Part shown: positions 1-11,809 of the stretch, piece by piece
Numbering within the stretch: the stretch's first letter is position 1
Layout of the letters: the number at the start of each line of letters is the position of its first letter
Source of the DNA: Corinectria fuckeliana
Lineage: Eukaryota > Ascomycota > Sordariomycetes > Hypocreales > Nectriaceae
Assembly: GCA_019137255.1 (NCBI GenBank)
Contig: WPDH01000082.1
Location: 62,001-126,000, forward strand
Length of the DNA: 64,000 nt
Direction: 5' to 3'
Translations under genes and position numbers: made by a program
Notes under the pieces: generated by a model
Seen by the model: only the letters and a program-made list of their open reading frames with translations
Databases searched by the model: none
Told to the model about the DNA's origin: nothing

Positions 1-416
1 TGCATCAAGCTAAATGAGGAATGCCAGAATGGAAGTAGAGTTGGTAAATAGCTTAGAATGGGTTTGAGGGGTTGCCGAATTACACAATAGAGAAGAAATG
101 GTAGTCACTGCGCATTCTCAGACCCAATTTGCTGTGGAAACCAAGCGGTTGCTAGGATTGTTAGAGATATTGTGTTTAAACCTCTACTGAAGGTGTACAT
201 GAATTTCGACAGTGTGTGAAGGAAGCTGCATGGCACGCTATGTGACGTGACCTTCAGCGCTACTGGTTCGCAAGTCGATTGCGGGGTGCGCATGTCGAAG
301 CCGCACGTTGACTCTATCATCATCATCATCCTCATGAACGCGTTTCCTTACATCTCCATTCCCGCAAATAAACAACAATTAATTAGCCCGCAGTAGTCGC
401 ACTTGGATTTGGCAAG
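1..416. other. Gene-free left edge
   Basis: No credible coding frame is seen. It holds the presumed promoter and leader of the HET-domain gene that starts at 417, including a short ATC trinucleotide run near 318-330. Confidence 0.5.
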
Positions 417-2075
417 ATGCGGCTTCTGAATTCGACGAGCTTCGAACTCGCCGAGTTCGTCGGGGAGGATATCCCGCCGTATGCCATCTTGTCGCACACT
501 TGGGACGTTGAAGAGGTGACTCTGGGTGATATTCGGCACCATGAGTACAAGCACATGAAAGGCTTCTCCAAGCTGAAAGGCTGCTGCGCACAAGCGACAA
601 TAGATGGCTTGCAGTGGGTGTGGATCGACACGTGCTGCATCGACAAGTCATCGAGCGCTGAGATGTCCGAGGCCATCAACTCCATGTATCGCTGGTACCA
701 AAACGCCGACGTCTGCTATGTTTATCTGTTTGACGTCCCCCCCCTGGACCCCTTTCTCGACAAGCACCTGCTGCAGAACGCTCGATGGTTCACCAGAGGA
801 TGGTGTCTGCAGGAGCTGATTGCGCCACGCGAGGTGGAATTCTACGCGGAGGACTGGACGGAGCTGGGAACCAAGTGGAGTCTGCAGAGGGCTATATCGG
901 ATATAACGTCTATACCGGCCGCCGTGCTTCTTCACAAGAAGCAGCTTGGGGAGCTTCCCGTCGCGCAGCGAATGTCATGGGCGTCAAAGCGGAACACGAG
1001 GAGGGAGGAGGATGTGGCATATTGCCTCCTGGGCATCTTCGACATCAACATGCCTCTTCTGTATGGGGAAGGAAGAAGGGCGTTTGTTCGTCTTCAAGAA
1101 GAGATCATGAGGCGAGAAGTGGACTACAGCATCTTCCTCTGGCGATCAGGCACTCTTCAGGACACCACGGGTCTTCTCTGCGACTCCCCTCACTGCTTTC
1201 CAACTGAAGGAGCGCCTACGCGATCCGGCGGCCTCTGCAAGTATTCTGAAATTGTGGCCTCGGAATCCTTCATGGGCGGCAGGCCTAGATTTATAAGTCC
1301 ACCCGAGGTTACCCCCCAGGGCCTTGAGATGACCCTTCACACAAAGCGGTGCGACGATGGCTCTCGGCTAGTGTGGACCTTTTTGACACACAAGGACGGT
1401 CTGATGTGCATCGTGCTGAGCCCGCAGAAATCCGATTTTAAATATTACAGAGCCGGGGCGGGATACGTCGAGATAATTGGCAGCGAGAGAGACCTGGAGG
1501 ACTTTGAGATGGAACACATGCGCATGGCCCTCTTTACGGATCTTACCATCCCCAGGATCCCAACGCAAACGCTGGATTTCAAAGTCAGGCTGAAGTCGAC
1601 GGCAGATGAGAAACTCTCGATAATCGAAACCTACCCCGACTTCCACCTCCGCCAGGAACAGGACGGCTCGTACGGGACGGAACTCAACCTCGCAGCGTGC
1701 CCAGAGTTCTTCATTATGGTGTTCGGCGTAGAACAGAACTCCTCGGTCCATCGATTCACCGTGGCATTCTGCCTCTTTCACGGCCCTTGGGCATGCAAGA
1801 TACTCAACTACGCACCGGGCGTGCGGCTTGAGGACTTGGCGGAGGATATCTACAAACTGGGACCCGCTGAAGAATACGAGGGCGACAGGGCGATGTCTCG
1901 GCTGCCGAGCGGGACGTATGTGACTCTTGCCTCGAAGCGAAGAACACGGAGCGGCCGGTCTTCCTTGCAAGTTTCGTTGATACCCCCGACTTTTGCTACG
2001 GATGCTCAGGTTCACACGGAACTGGGCGGATGGATAACGGACGGAGGGGACGGTTCCTATGCAACGGAGTCATGA
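417..2075 (+). CDS. HET-domain (heterokaryon incompatibility) protein
   Basis: Single-exon gene for 552 residues. The HET domain covers about residues 22-140. Its marks are the N-terminal YAILSHTW block (22-29), the WVWIDTCCID block (67-76) followed by SEAINSMYRWYQNADVCYV, and the WFTRGWCLQELIAP block (124-137). HET proteins trigger programmed cell death when incompatible hyphae fuse, or take part in fungal allorecognition. The part after about residue 235 has no repeat array (no WD40, ankyrin or TPR) and no NLR nucleotide-binding motif, so this is the short HET-only form. No signal peptide or membrane segment is visible, which suggests a cytosolic protein. The start at 417 is the first Met and gives the usual MRLLN opening of this subfamily. 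The next gene, a kinase, runs in the same direction but is functionally unrelated. The family call is secure; the partner and specificity are unknown. Confidence 0.93.
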   Translation: MRLLNSTSFELAEFVGEDIPPYAILSHTWDVEEVTLGDIRHHEYKHMKGFSKLKGCCAQATIDGLQWVWIDTCCIDKSSSAEMSEAINSMYRWYQNADVCYVYLFDVPPLDPFLDKHLLQNARWFTRGWCLQELIAPREVEFYAEDWTELGTKWSLQRAISDITSIPAAVLLHKKQLGELPVAQRMSWASKRNTRREEDVAYCLLGIFDINMPLLYGEGRRAFVRLQEEIMRREVDYSIFLWRSGTLQDTTGLLCDSPHCFPTEGAPTRSGGLCKYSEIVASESFMGGRPRFISPPEVTPQGLEMTLHTKRCDDGSRLVWTFLTHKDGLMCIVLSPQKSDFKYYRAGAGYVEIIGSERDLEDFEMEHMRMALFTDLTIPRIPTQTLDFKVRLKSTADEKLSIIETYPDFHLRQEQDGSYGTELNLAACPEFFIMVFGVEQNSSVHRFTVAFCLFHGPWACKILNYAPGVRLEDLAEDIYKLGPAEEYEGDRAMSRLPSGTYVTLASKRRTRSGRSSLQVSLIPPTFATDAQVHTELGGWITDGGDGSYATES

Positions 2076-2591
2076 AGGCGATGGTGAGATGTGAATCATC
2101 TGTAGATTACCTAACCTGGGGCAGTTATTCCGAAAAGCCTTGATGCTTTGGAGCAAGTATATACGAACACTACGATTGGAAATGCGAAAGCTGGACGAAA
2201 TAACTAAATCGTCGGAGGCGCGGGGGAAGGAAGCGGAGTTGGTAAAAACGGCTGGGGATTGGTTGGTGGAGCAAAGACAGAGCTTCGGACTGAATAAACC
2301 GCTGAGGCCTTGAAGAGATGCTAGGATTGATTGACCTTCGATCTGGCAATCTGGAAACAGTTTGGTTCAGATTATAGAGGAAGAAATTCACAGAAACACT
2401 GCAAGTTTACCGTTCGCTGGTACATTAGCTGGCATCTGCTGAGTCTTGACGTAACTGCGACTCTGCGGAACAAAGGCCCCGCCACATCTGCCTCGTGAAA
2501 CCATCCACCTTCAACCACCATCACCAGTCTCACTAAACACCCTCGCCCACCCACCCACCCACCCACTCTTCCCGCAACCCACGAACCAGCC
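2076..2591. other. Intergenic region between HET gene and kinase
   Basis: No gene seen. It should hold the HET 3' end and the kinase promoter. A CCACCCACCCACCCACC run lies about 30 bp upstream of the kinase ATG. Confidence 0.5.
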
Positions 2592-3924
2592 ATGGCCTCG
2601 CCGAACCCAGACTGGAAGGCCTGCCTCTCCGCCTCGGACCGGTACGAAACCATCCAGAAGATGTAAGCCGTCTCTGCCTCTTGTTCCGCTCATGCTCACA
2701 CTCACACTCACGCTCACGCTCACGCTCACGCTCACGCCGCAACGCAGACAGCAATCCCTGGGCACGGCCGGCATGAGCGACGCCATCGCCATTGAACAGG
2801 CCGCTTTCCAGGTCTCGTCCACCGAGGTGCGCGCCGCCGCGTTCGTCCTCTTCTCTCCGCGCACGCTGACCCCGAACGTGTCCAGGAGGAATACAGCCTT
2901 GCCTGCCAGCCAACCGCCACTCCGCCAACAGCCCAGGACTTGGACGACGACGGCCTCCTCCTCGGCGACCCGGAGGGGTCCGGCGCTCGCATCGGCCCCT
3001 ACGGAAACTGCACTCCCGTCTCCGAGGGCGTTACCTCCCAGGTCTACCGCTCCGGCGACAGGGCCCTCAAGGTCATCGTCGCGTATCACAACATCGAGCC
3101 GCACAACCCCCGGCGCGAGGCCAAGATCCTCAAGACCCTTCGCGAGCCCTGCATCCCGCTGCTCGAAGTCTTTCGCGACCAGGAGCAGCAGCTTGTCCTC
3201 GTCTTCCCCTTCATGCCCTTCACCCTGGCCGACCTCCTCGACAGGGGCCCCCTCGCCCTCGCCGACGTCGGCACCATCTTCACCGACGCCCTCCGCGCGT
3301 TGAGAGACATCCACGCGCAGGGCATCATCCACCGCGACGTCAAGCCCTCCGCCATTCTGCTGGCGTCTCCCTCCGGCCCGGCCTACCTGTCCGACTTCGG
3401 CACCGCGTGGCACCCGGAGCTGTCGGCGCACTCGGAGCCCCCCGACGACAAGATCCTCGACATCGGCACCGGCGCCTACCGCGCCCCGGAGACGCTCTTC
3501 GGCGACAACGCCTACGGGCCGCCCGTGGACATGTGGGGCCTGGGAGTCATGCTCTCCGAGGCCATCCGGGACCCGCCTGCGCCCATCTTCGAGTCCCGTC
3601 CTGCCCACGAAGACGGCAGCCAGCTGGGCCTCATCCTCAGCATCTTCAAGACGATCGGCACGCCCACACCTGGGACGTGGCCTGAAGCAAAGGCCCTGAA
3701 GATCACCCCCTTTGAGCTATGGACTGTCTTCCCGCCCCGCCCGTGGGATGCCATTCTTCCTGACGTGGATCTTGGATTTAGGCAGCTCGTCGCGGCCCTT
3801 GTGCGGTATGACGGCCAGCGGGCTACCGCGGAACAGGTTTGTTTTCGTCTCTTTACCAATCTGAAAGAACCAAATTGACGGAAACTAGGCATTAAAGCAC
3901 CCCTGTCTCAAAACTGGCCGCTAA
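2592..3924 (+). CDS. CDK-activating-kinase-like (Csk1/Cak1-type) protein kinase
   Basis: Four exons, 2592-2662, 2748-2826, 2886-3836 and 3889-3924, give 378 residues. All junctions keep frame. The last exon is only 36 nt and encodes ALKHPCLKTGR, the usual end of kinase subdomain XI; without it the frame runs into intron sequence. The kinase core shows the ATP-binding Lys (ALKVIV, K112), HRD (199-201), DFG (220-222) and RAPE. The glycine loop is degenerate (SEGVTSQVY), as in Cak1-like kinases. The catalytic-loop Asn is absent: HRDVKPSA has Ala206 where HRDxKxxN is expected, so activity may be weak or metal binding altered. The GTLxxGxYRAPE-like region and a CMGC-style insert fit the CDK-activating group that phosphorylates CDK T-loops. 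Intron 1 contains a CTCACG hexamer array. The kinase call is firm; the subfamily is inferred. Confidence 0.85.
2691..2736. repeat. CTCACR hexamer microsatellite in kinase intron 1
   Basis: About seven copies of CTCACA/CTCACG fill much of the first kinase intron, ending 12 nt before the acceptor at 2747. Length variation here would be expected between strains. Confidence 0.8.
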
Positions 3925-4750
3925 GCATGAGTCTATGTGGGCTTGACAAAAGAACCCCAGCTCAGCCTAAAACTGCGGCGTCATTCGCTCTCTATCATAT
4001 ATCACCGTGGCTATCAGCAATAGCCCATCGAACGATTGTTGTTCTACGTTTTGCTGCAACCCATGGCTTCCAAGAACAACAAAATAGGCTATGCTCCCGC
4101 TCTGTCTTGTTTCACCATATCAGAGCTATCCTATCTGACTAGGGATATGCCGAAGAATGAAGCGTATAAACCTGTCGCGTCTAGAACAACCACCAAAACC
4201 AACAAGATGATTCTTCCCGCACTCTAGACATTCCAAAAAGTCGTACGCTCGCTCACCATGGCTAGCAAGAACGCCAGCGCCGGCGAGTCCTCCCACAACC
4301 GCAAAGCCCACAAGCATTGTAGGTTTCGTCATTCCCATCCAAGACAGGCGGAATTAACATGAATGGGACGAACAAGAAAAGTTGGCAGAAGCATAAGCAG
4401 AAGACAAAGTGCCAGCGACTGGGGTCGCGTGGGTTGACCATGCGACTTGCCTTAGAGGCTTGAGTCATCAATGGCGGGTGATATGTAGGGCGCCATTGGG
4501 AGAAAAAAGGAGGAGTATGTTTGATTAAGCGGGTGGTGAGAGCGCTGAAGAAGTTTGCCAATGCACAGTAGCACGACTTCGATGCGTATGGTCTTAAAGC
4601 ATGTTCACTCAAGTTGGAAAACTATCACATCGAGTCTATCAAGTCTCTGTACCCAATCGCTTTTATGTTCATCCTTTATGTTCTTCAACCCGTACAAAGC
4701 TGCCTTAAGCTGCACCACGCCTGAAAACCCCGGACACTCAAATACACAAC
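3925..4750. other. Intergenic region, convergent kinase and Listerin 3' ends
   Basis: No supported gene. A 34-codon frame begins at 4258 in a good ATG context (CTCACCATGGCT), and the downstream 3' UTR of Listerin is expected near 4700-4750. The short frame has basic N-terminal residues (SHNRKAHKH) but no continuation I can join, so it is not called as a gene. Confidence 0.4.
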
Positions 4751-7700
4751 TCAGCCCTGCCTTCTCTTCGCCGTGTCCGAACCCAGGTAATCGATGGGGT
4801 TTCTGCACAGCGGGCACGTGTTCTGGTTGCTGCTCTGGAACCACTTATACAGACACGTGCGGTGGAACAGGTTCTTGCACGTAGAGCAGCGCTTGTCAGG
4901 CATGCGCTTGTCGGTCGAAATGATGCTGTAGCAGATGGCGCACTCACTCTGGCCCTTGAGCGCGCCAACGATATTGCGCCTGAAGACCTGCAGCCCGTCG
5001 ATGATGTTGCCGTTGGAGAAGGTGATGACGCCCTGCGTCGTCATAATCCAGCTCTGCCACTTCTTCTCGCTGACGGCCACGCGATGCAAGCCAGCGACGT
5101 TGACGCCCTCGATGGGGTAGCTTGGGGGGATTTTAATGACAATGGCCGCTATCTCGTCATCGACTTCGTAACCTGCAGTGACTTCCTTCGCTGCCTTTGC
5201 GACCTTGACGACGAGTTCCTGCTCGTCCATGCCCGGAGGTTCTTGTCCGTCCGCCCACTGCTGGACCTCGTCCAGTGTGTCCGAGATGGTCAGAGGGGAG
5301 AAGTACTTGGTTGTCCAAGACTCGACAGCAATCCTAGTCTGCTTTGATCGACAGTCAATATACCACGCGCGGAACAGGCCAGGCGTAAACTTGAGCGTCA
5401 GGTAGAACAGGTGAACAAGCAACCACTGCATGTTCTTCTCCTCAGTTTCTGATTCCGCAACTTCGACGTCGTAGTCGCCAATATGCTGAGGGGTAAGGTT
5501 GACCTTATCCAGCTTCAGCGGATGAGCGGCTGAGTGACCAAGGACGTCGAACATAAAGTTTAGGAGAGGTCCAATTGTATTATCCGTCTTCAGGTTCTCA
5601 GTAAAATCGTTTCGAATCTTAAACGAAGACGTCGAGTACGCATCAAAGACGAGTTTCCAAGACAAAAGGTAGGATCGGATGGGCGAAGGGAACTCTGCGA
5701 GCATCTCGTCCGAATACTTCTCCAAGGTTGGAGCGTCCAACAAGAGCGAGAGTAGTTCATCGGGCAAGCGAGCAACTACCGGGGTTAGTAAATAGTAAAT
5801 CACGCGTTGAAACCAGGAGCATACTTGTCTTATCAAGCAGAACGTCAACCGACCTCTGCTCTTGCTGTGCAGGAATTGCCTTGTGGAGAAGGTTGAATGC
5901 CGCCGTCTGGATATCTCGAGAATCCGAAGCTACCAGCTCGAAGATGTCTCCCAAATCAGGGATGAGCCGAAGTGGGATCTTCTGAACCTCGCGACAGAGC
6001 ATAGCATCCACAATCTCCAAGGGCTGTGAAGTCGTCTGCCTCGAGAGTCGCAACAGCTCGATCAAGGCTCGAGGCTTGGCGCTAGCATACTCTTTAATGG
6101 CATCAACAAGATCATCATTGGGTTCTTGGAGCGACTCCAAAGTCTTGAACAACCTCAGCGACGAGTGAACGAATGGGAGCGCTTGATCGAGCTTGTAATC
6201 GTTGGCGCGGTTCCAGAGAGAGATACAGAATTCGATAGTCTTTTCCCAATAAGACCCATACACATCCTTCATGCATGGAAGGAGTCGCGTCAAGGAGCGA
6301 CAGATCTCAGCACAAAGAGGAGCGCTCAGATCCTCAGGTTCATCCAACCAAGAAGTTATCTGCCGGACGGCAAAAACAACTCGGTTATTAGCCACAGGTA
6401 ATTCGCCTAGCTCGTAGATTTGAGCGCATGTTGAAAGGAGAACAAGCGTTATGAGAGTCTTTTCTCCTTTAGGGGTCGCGCCAGCTATCTCGCTGACAAT
6501 CCGATTGCAAAATGTGTTGGCCAGCTTCGACGGTTGTAGCGTTTCACCAAACCCGATTATCAGTGCAGTTGCTGGTAGGACTGTAGAAGGTGAAATCTTC
6601 AAGACGTCAGGCTTTAAAAGCGACTCCTCGAGATGAGACGAGGCACCATGAGTTTCCGTCAAGGATTGAACTAGCTCGCCTAGAGCTCTCGCGCTGTACA
6701 GACCCCTTGGTGTCAATTCTTTCGAGTGTTCCATCAAAAGACTGACGAGGTCATGGACAACTAAGTTTTCGTCCCAGGTCTTAACCTCGGACGTTAGCGT
6801 ACTCAGAATGCTACGCATTGATGAGACAAAACCTTCCGCCTGAGCACTAGCCTCGGAGTGTCCCACTGTCTTCCAAAGTCGGTTTCCCTCCATGCAAATG
6901 ATCTGATCGGAGACGAGCTGGATAGTCAAACATTGAAGATAGAGAAGCTCCACTTGGAATGGTTTTGGGAGTTGTGAGAGTGCAAGTTTGGCCTCCGAGA
7001 GTTGGCAAACGTAAAGAGCCATTCTCATTGGGATAGATCGCCCCTTCCTATCTCTTCGAACCCGAATCTGCGCGGCCTCGGAAACTCCGGTAGCGAGCGC
7101 AGTGGCACCGCCAAGGTTGTTGGTGATTGATAAAGCTGGATTAACAGGTTGCTCCAAGAAAGGAGTAAGCTCGGTCATCCAGACATTGGTGTTGGGAAAC
7201 AGTTCCTCGAAGGAGATATCGGCTGCGGCAGCACCTTGTGCTTGCAGGACGAGCGTTTCGATACTAAGCCGGTTAGTAACTGTGAGCAAAGACACATGGG
7301 ATAACCTACTCCAAGGACTGCGGCCCAGCTTTCTCGAGGTTTGACTGAATGATGCTAACAACGGGCAGTTTTCCATCACTATGGGTGTCGAGAAGAGAGC
7401 GAATAGCTGTGGCTTTCGAGGATACGGCATGGTTGTCGATCTCAGAGAGGCTTAATAGTTGAGCAACAAGCGTAGTGTGGACTCCTTCATCGTGAGAGAA
7501 GAGGTCCGGTTTGCCTTTGGCAGCTATTTCCAGGGCTCTTAGTGTAGACTCCGTATTCTGAGGCTCATTTTCTAGAACGTTGACAAGTTGTCGCAGCAGT
7601 TCTCGGTAACTGTCATCCGTAAGGCTGTGGTAGGTCACGGCAGCTTCAAGGACTTCCCAAGACTTGGATTCACCCCGAGCCAGAGTAATAGACTGAGCGA

Positions 7701-9762
7701 CGATGTGATCCTGCACCTCTTTGTCATTTTGTGCTAGAGCTGATCCAGTATCTTGGGATATAAGAGACGCAAGGGCGGAGTCACGAGCAGGCCCCGAGGG
7801 GAGCTCCAAAACGACCTTGGTCCACGAAGCCCAGACTGTGGCAAGTTCCTCTGAAACAGCCCCAAGAAGATGGATGCAAGACAGCAGATATCGAGAAGAA
7901 GGAGAGGCAACAGCCTTGGCTGCGTCTTTTTCAGTGAGCGACAGGAGGAACGTGGATACTGTCTTCGCTGCACCGCCAACAAACAAGCCAGGGGCGGTGC
8001 TTAGCGCATACTCGAGAATTCGAGCTGCCCCATACGGCTTCATGTTTCGGCTTTCGAGAAGGGAGATGCTCTGAGAAATCACCACACCTGAAGGCGCGGC
8101 CGTATGATCAGGAAGCTGGGCGTGCTCGGTGAGTTTATGCTCAACTTGCCCTACAAGACTGAACCATCGTCGGCCTTCTTCCGCAATCTTTTCTTGAGAC
8201 TGATGGTATTCCCGGGAGACCTCAGGGAGCGATCCCGAAATCTTGGCACAGAAAACTTCAGCTAGACGATTCCACTCTTCGGCTGATGCCGAGACAACAG
8301 AAGGCGATGCTTGAACGGTGGCGACATAGGCGTCGACGAGCACAGATATAGCGTTGGGCCCAAGGGGGATGGCGGCTGTCTTCTCCGAGACAGAGAACAG
8401 GAACTGCTCGATAAGAGGGAAGAAGTGCTCCTGGACGAAAGGTAGCTGGTCGTCGGCGGGAAGGTCACTGAGCAATCGCCTCGCGGTGTCGATGTAGCAT
8501 TTCCATGCTGGAGAAGTGTTTGTTCGAGGCTCTTCTCGATTCGTGATACCGGACTTAAGTGAAGTCAACAGACGGGAAGCAACTTCAGGTGTCGTCTGAT
8601 CGGCGGGCAAGATAGATAGTAGTTGATCGAGATATGCCCAGAATTTGGGCGGACTGCCTTGTGAGCCCTTGGCGATAAAGGCCTGGAGTCGGGAAAGCGG
8701 CGATTTTGGGTCACTGGGGGACTTGGAGGAGGGCCAGACGTCGGGATAAGTTTGTGTCATTTTTGTCAACGCACGCACATATTCGAGAGCAGAGCCTGCT
8801 TGGTTGGTTTTGAGGCCTCCGGTGATGATGGCCTGCTTAACCTTGGGAGATTCGGCATACGGCAATTTGCGATCGATGGAGGCGAAGAGCAACTGGCAAG
8901 TTGTCTTCCTCACACTTGAGTCCTTGAAAGTGATCGTTTTCCAGACACTCTCTTCGGAAAAGTAGTCGTCGTAACGGGACCGCAGCTTTTCAAGGTTGGC
9001 GGGCTCGACCCTCTGGAGGAGACCAAGGACCAAAGATAGACTGGCAGTGACGACTCGGTAGTACTTTGCTTCGGCGTCTTCCGCGGTTGTTGAGCGCTCG
9101 TCGCTGAGGGTGTCTTGTGTCTCCTGGATGGCATCGATGGCGTAGTCGAGAATCTGGGCCTGACACTTGTTCCAGAAGGCCGAGAGCTTCTCGGAAGTGT
9201 TTAGGAAAGAGCCGAGGCCATCGCTGGCAGCCCTGGAAACAACACGGTCGCGGTCAAAGGGGCCGGCGAGCCAAGCGCCGACAACCTTAGGTATATGGCG
9301 TTCGAACCGTTTGCGAGCGGACTTCATGAGCTCGAACTGTACATTGTGGGAAAGTTCGCGGACTCGGCGGGAGTTATCGATCGAAGTTCGGGGATACACT
9401 TGAACCTATGTTACATGAGTTTTCGAGTTCCAACACCACGGCATCTTGCTAGGCCCATCACTCACCCAAACCTCGAGGAGGGCTTCCTCGATGCCACCAT
9501 CCTTCTCGTGGGGGTGAGCCAAGACATAGGCAAGCAGATCCTCTAGTGCCTTGGCCTTGGTAGTGCTGTCCTTCTTGAGAACATTCTTGAGGGAGACGAC
9601 GACGTTGGGGTCCGACACGCCGGCAAAGGACGGAGGCTCGGCGAGGTACGACAGAGACCTTTCATTGGGAGAGCCGGCGCCAAATCCACCGAATGCGCCG
9701 AATCCGGAGCGGGTACCGGCGTCGAAGCCCCGGGCAGTGGGTTTGCCCTGAGCCCGCTTCAT
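4751..9762 (-). CDS. ltn1: Listerin E3 ubiquitin ligase (Ltn1/Rkr1)
   Basis: Four exons on the minus strand, 9762-9466, 9405-7310, 7263-5825 and 5775-4751, give 1618 residues, close to yeast Ltn1 (1562). The three introns (60, 46 and 49 nt) keep frame and have GTGAGT, GTAGGT and GTATGC donors. The N-terminus carries the Listerin signature region (residues 1-100: FGAFGGFG followed by SDPNVVVSLKNVLKKD and KALEDLL). A long HEAT-like helical middle follows. The C-terminus ends in a variant RING-CH at about 1556-1601, spaced C-x2-C-x14-C-x2-C-x4-H-x2-C-x12-C-x2-C. Listerin ubiquitinates nascent chains stuck on 60S subunits in ribosome-associated quality control, working with Rqc2 and Rqc1. The start at 9762 is the first Met of the conserved N-terminus. 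Nothing is truncated. Confidence 0.95.
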
Positions 9763-11809
9763 GATCTTGTCCGGGGTGTGTGTGAAGCGAGGCGACGGCG
9801 GGCGTGGGCGTGACGATGCGCTTGTTCAAGCGCTTGATGTAGCTCTGGCTGTTTTGGTGAGGGATGAGGAAAATGTTGGAGGGGCAGTGAGTGATGTCAC
9901 ATGAAGCATGGACCTAGCCGGTCTTGGCCAAGGGGAAGGATGGAAGGCGGGAGCGGGGTACGGAGCCTCATCCGTAAAACACTCGGCAAGTGAAGTATCT
10001 AAGTTCCAGCTTCTCGGGTAGTACCTACCGTAAGTACTTCGTAAAGACCTGCCTTAGTACCTACCAAGTATGGAGATCGGAAGGCTGTTGGAAATTATGC
10101 ACCGAGATTGGATTTCCTTGATTTAACGGCTTTTTTATCTGGACAATTCGTCTTAGTTTTGTCATTGAGAGTCGTGCCCTGCTGTGGACACGCCTAGCCG
10201 ACTTGACTCACGCCGATCTAATCCTGCCTCGTCGCGTCAGCAGTGAATGAGTGCCTCAGGCCTCAGGAGCGGGCAAAAGCAGCCTGCCTGACTCCAGTTG
10301 CTGGCCTGTTGCTCCACTGGTTGCCTCCACTGGTTGCCTGAGCACTCACTCCACTGACACGGAGAGTTCAGTCCACTAAGAGTCGAGAGCATGGACGGGT
10401 CTATTGCCGTCCGCCAAAGGCAAAGGTTTGGCTGGGGTATGGTCCCCCTGTAGACTCCTTCTGAATGCAGTCTCCGGATTGGAGGGCTTCGCGGGACGGC
10501 CGGGGATAGCCTGGTCGGTGTTGTGGACTCACCGAGAGTCCCAGAACGCAGGGGGCACTAATTCACAGGTTCACAAGCCACGCCCGCTGGAACATGACAG
10601 TCCCCCGTGTCTTGTCTCAGCAGTCAGCCGCGTTAACCACGCCATTAATTATTCAGCTTCTTGTCCATGACTGGCGTACACAACCCGATAAGAAGCGCAT
10701 TTAGCCAGGGAGACTACCCCAAAACGGCACGTCCGCTGTGGTCTAGACACCATATTCTGAGCTACGTGACGAGGCCGTGTAATGCTTAGACCTAGTACTT
10801 ACGGAATTTCTGTTTCGGGTACCTCGATACAGCACAGTCACTTAAGCTGGTAAGTAGACTACATGCTGAGTGATGTCAACCTCAAGCATGCCCCAGTCAT
10901 GGGGAATCAAACAACGTGTTCGGCTGCCACCTTGATTGGAGCGACTGATCGGCGTGCGTGTCGACGGGATCGCCCCCCAAAGACAATCACAGAAAGGCCC
11001 GCCCGACTTGCCAGTGGCATTGCACTGTCGCGCGATCAAAAGTACGAAGTACGTCAGCGACTGCATGCTCCCTGCCGGCTCTTTTCGGCAGGGCCGCAGG
11101 GAGCTGCATCAAGAATCCAGACACAAAGACGCAGAGTGGAACGTTCCCTGTCGTCGCTCTGCGCCCCTCTACCCCGCAAAACCCTCAGTGGCTTCTTGTC
11201 TCCTCCGGGGACCCCCCTTGGTTGCCCCCAAGACCCCAAAGAGGCCTAGCTATGCCCCCCAATCCCGCCCCAGCGTCTCCCTCCAGCGGTCCCCTACCCC
11301 TCAAGGCACCAAGTGGAGGTCTCCACTCACTCCCCAGGCTCGGTCTGATGAACCTCAGGCCGTCCCCAGTGCCTACCTCGGGGACGATTTCCTCTTCTTC
11401 TACTTTTACTCGACTAGCAACTCTCTTCTGCTCTTCATCTCCCTCCTCCTCGCTCTCTCTAGCATTTATTTACTCCGTCTCATCTTCTGCCACCAGCAAC
11501 TTGATTTTACAACCTCACTCCACAAACCCCGGGACCTTGGCTCCTTTCGCCCACTGAGACCATCGCGAGTCGCATCCATCACTCGCGGCTGCGCATTCAC
11601 GCCTCATCTTGGTAAGCTTCCCCTCACAGAACCCATTGTCCCTCATTTGAGCCTGGCCGCTGTCCCTGCCTTTCATACATGCCTCGCGATTGCAATATTT
11701 CCTACAAACCCCCCTCAACTCTACTCCCCGTCCTCTTACTGACATCGCCCGAAGGAGAATCCCGACAGCCCCCACGCCCATACGTTTGCGCCTTCGCATA
11801 CCCCACACC
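9763..11809. other. Gene-free 2 kb between Listerin and the repeat protein
   Basis: Divergent promoter region. Open frames at 10.9-11.7 kb are low-complexity Pro/Ser-rich reading of a C+T-rich leader upstream of the next ATG and carry no motifs. A CCACTGGTTGCCT direct repeat lies near 10315-10340. No RNA gene was recognised. Confidence 0.5.

Noticed and set aside
4258..4362. Short frame MASKNASAGESSHNRKAHKH as ribosomal protein L29-like
   Set aside because: Only the first few residues are suggestive; no downstream exon with the GIKKP block could be found.
10863..11742. Coding frames upstream of the repeat protein
   Set aside because: Three overlapping Pro/Ser-rich frames in a C+T-rich leader, none with motifs or splice signals leading to a gene.
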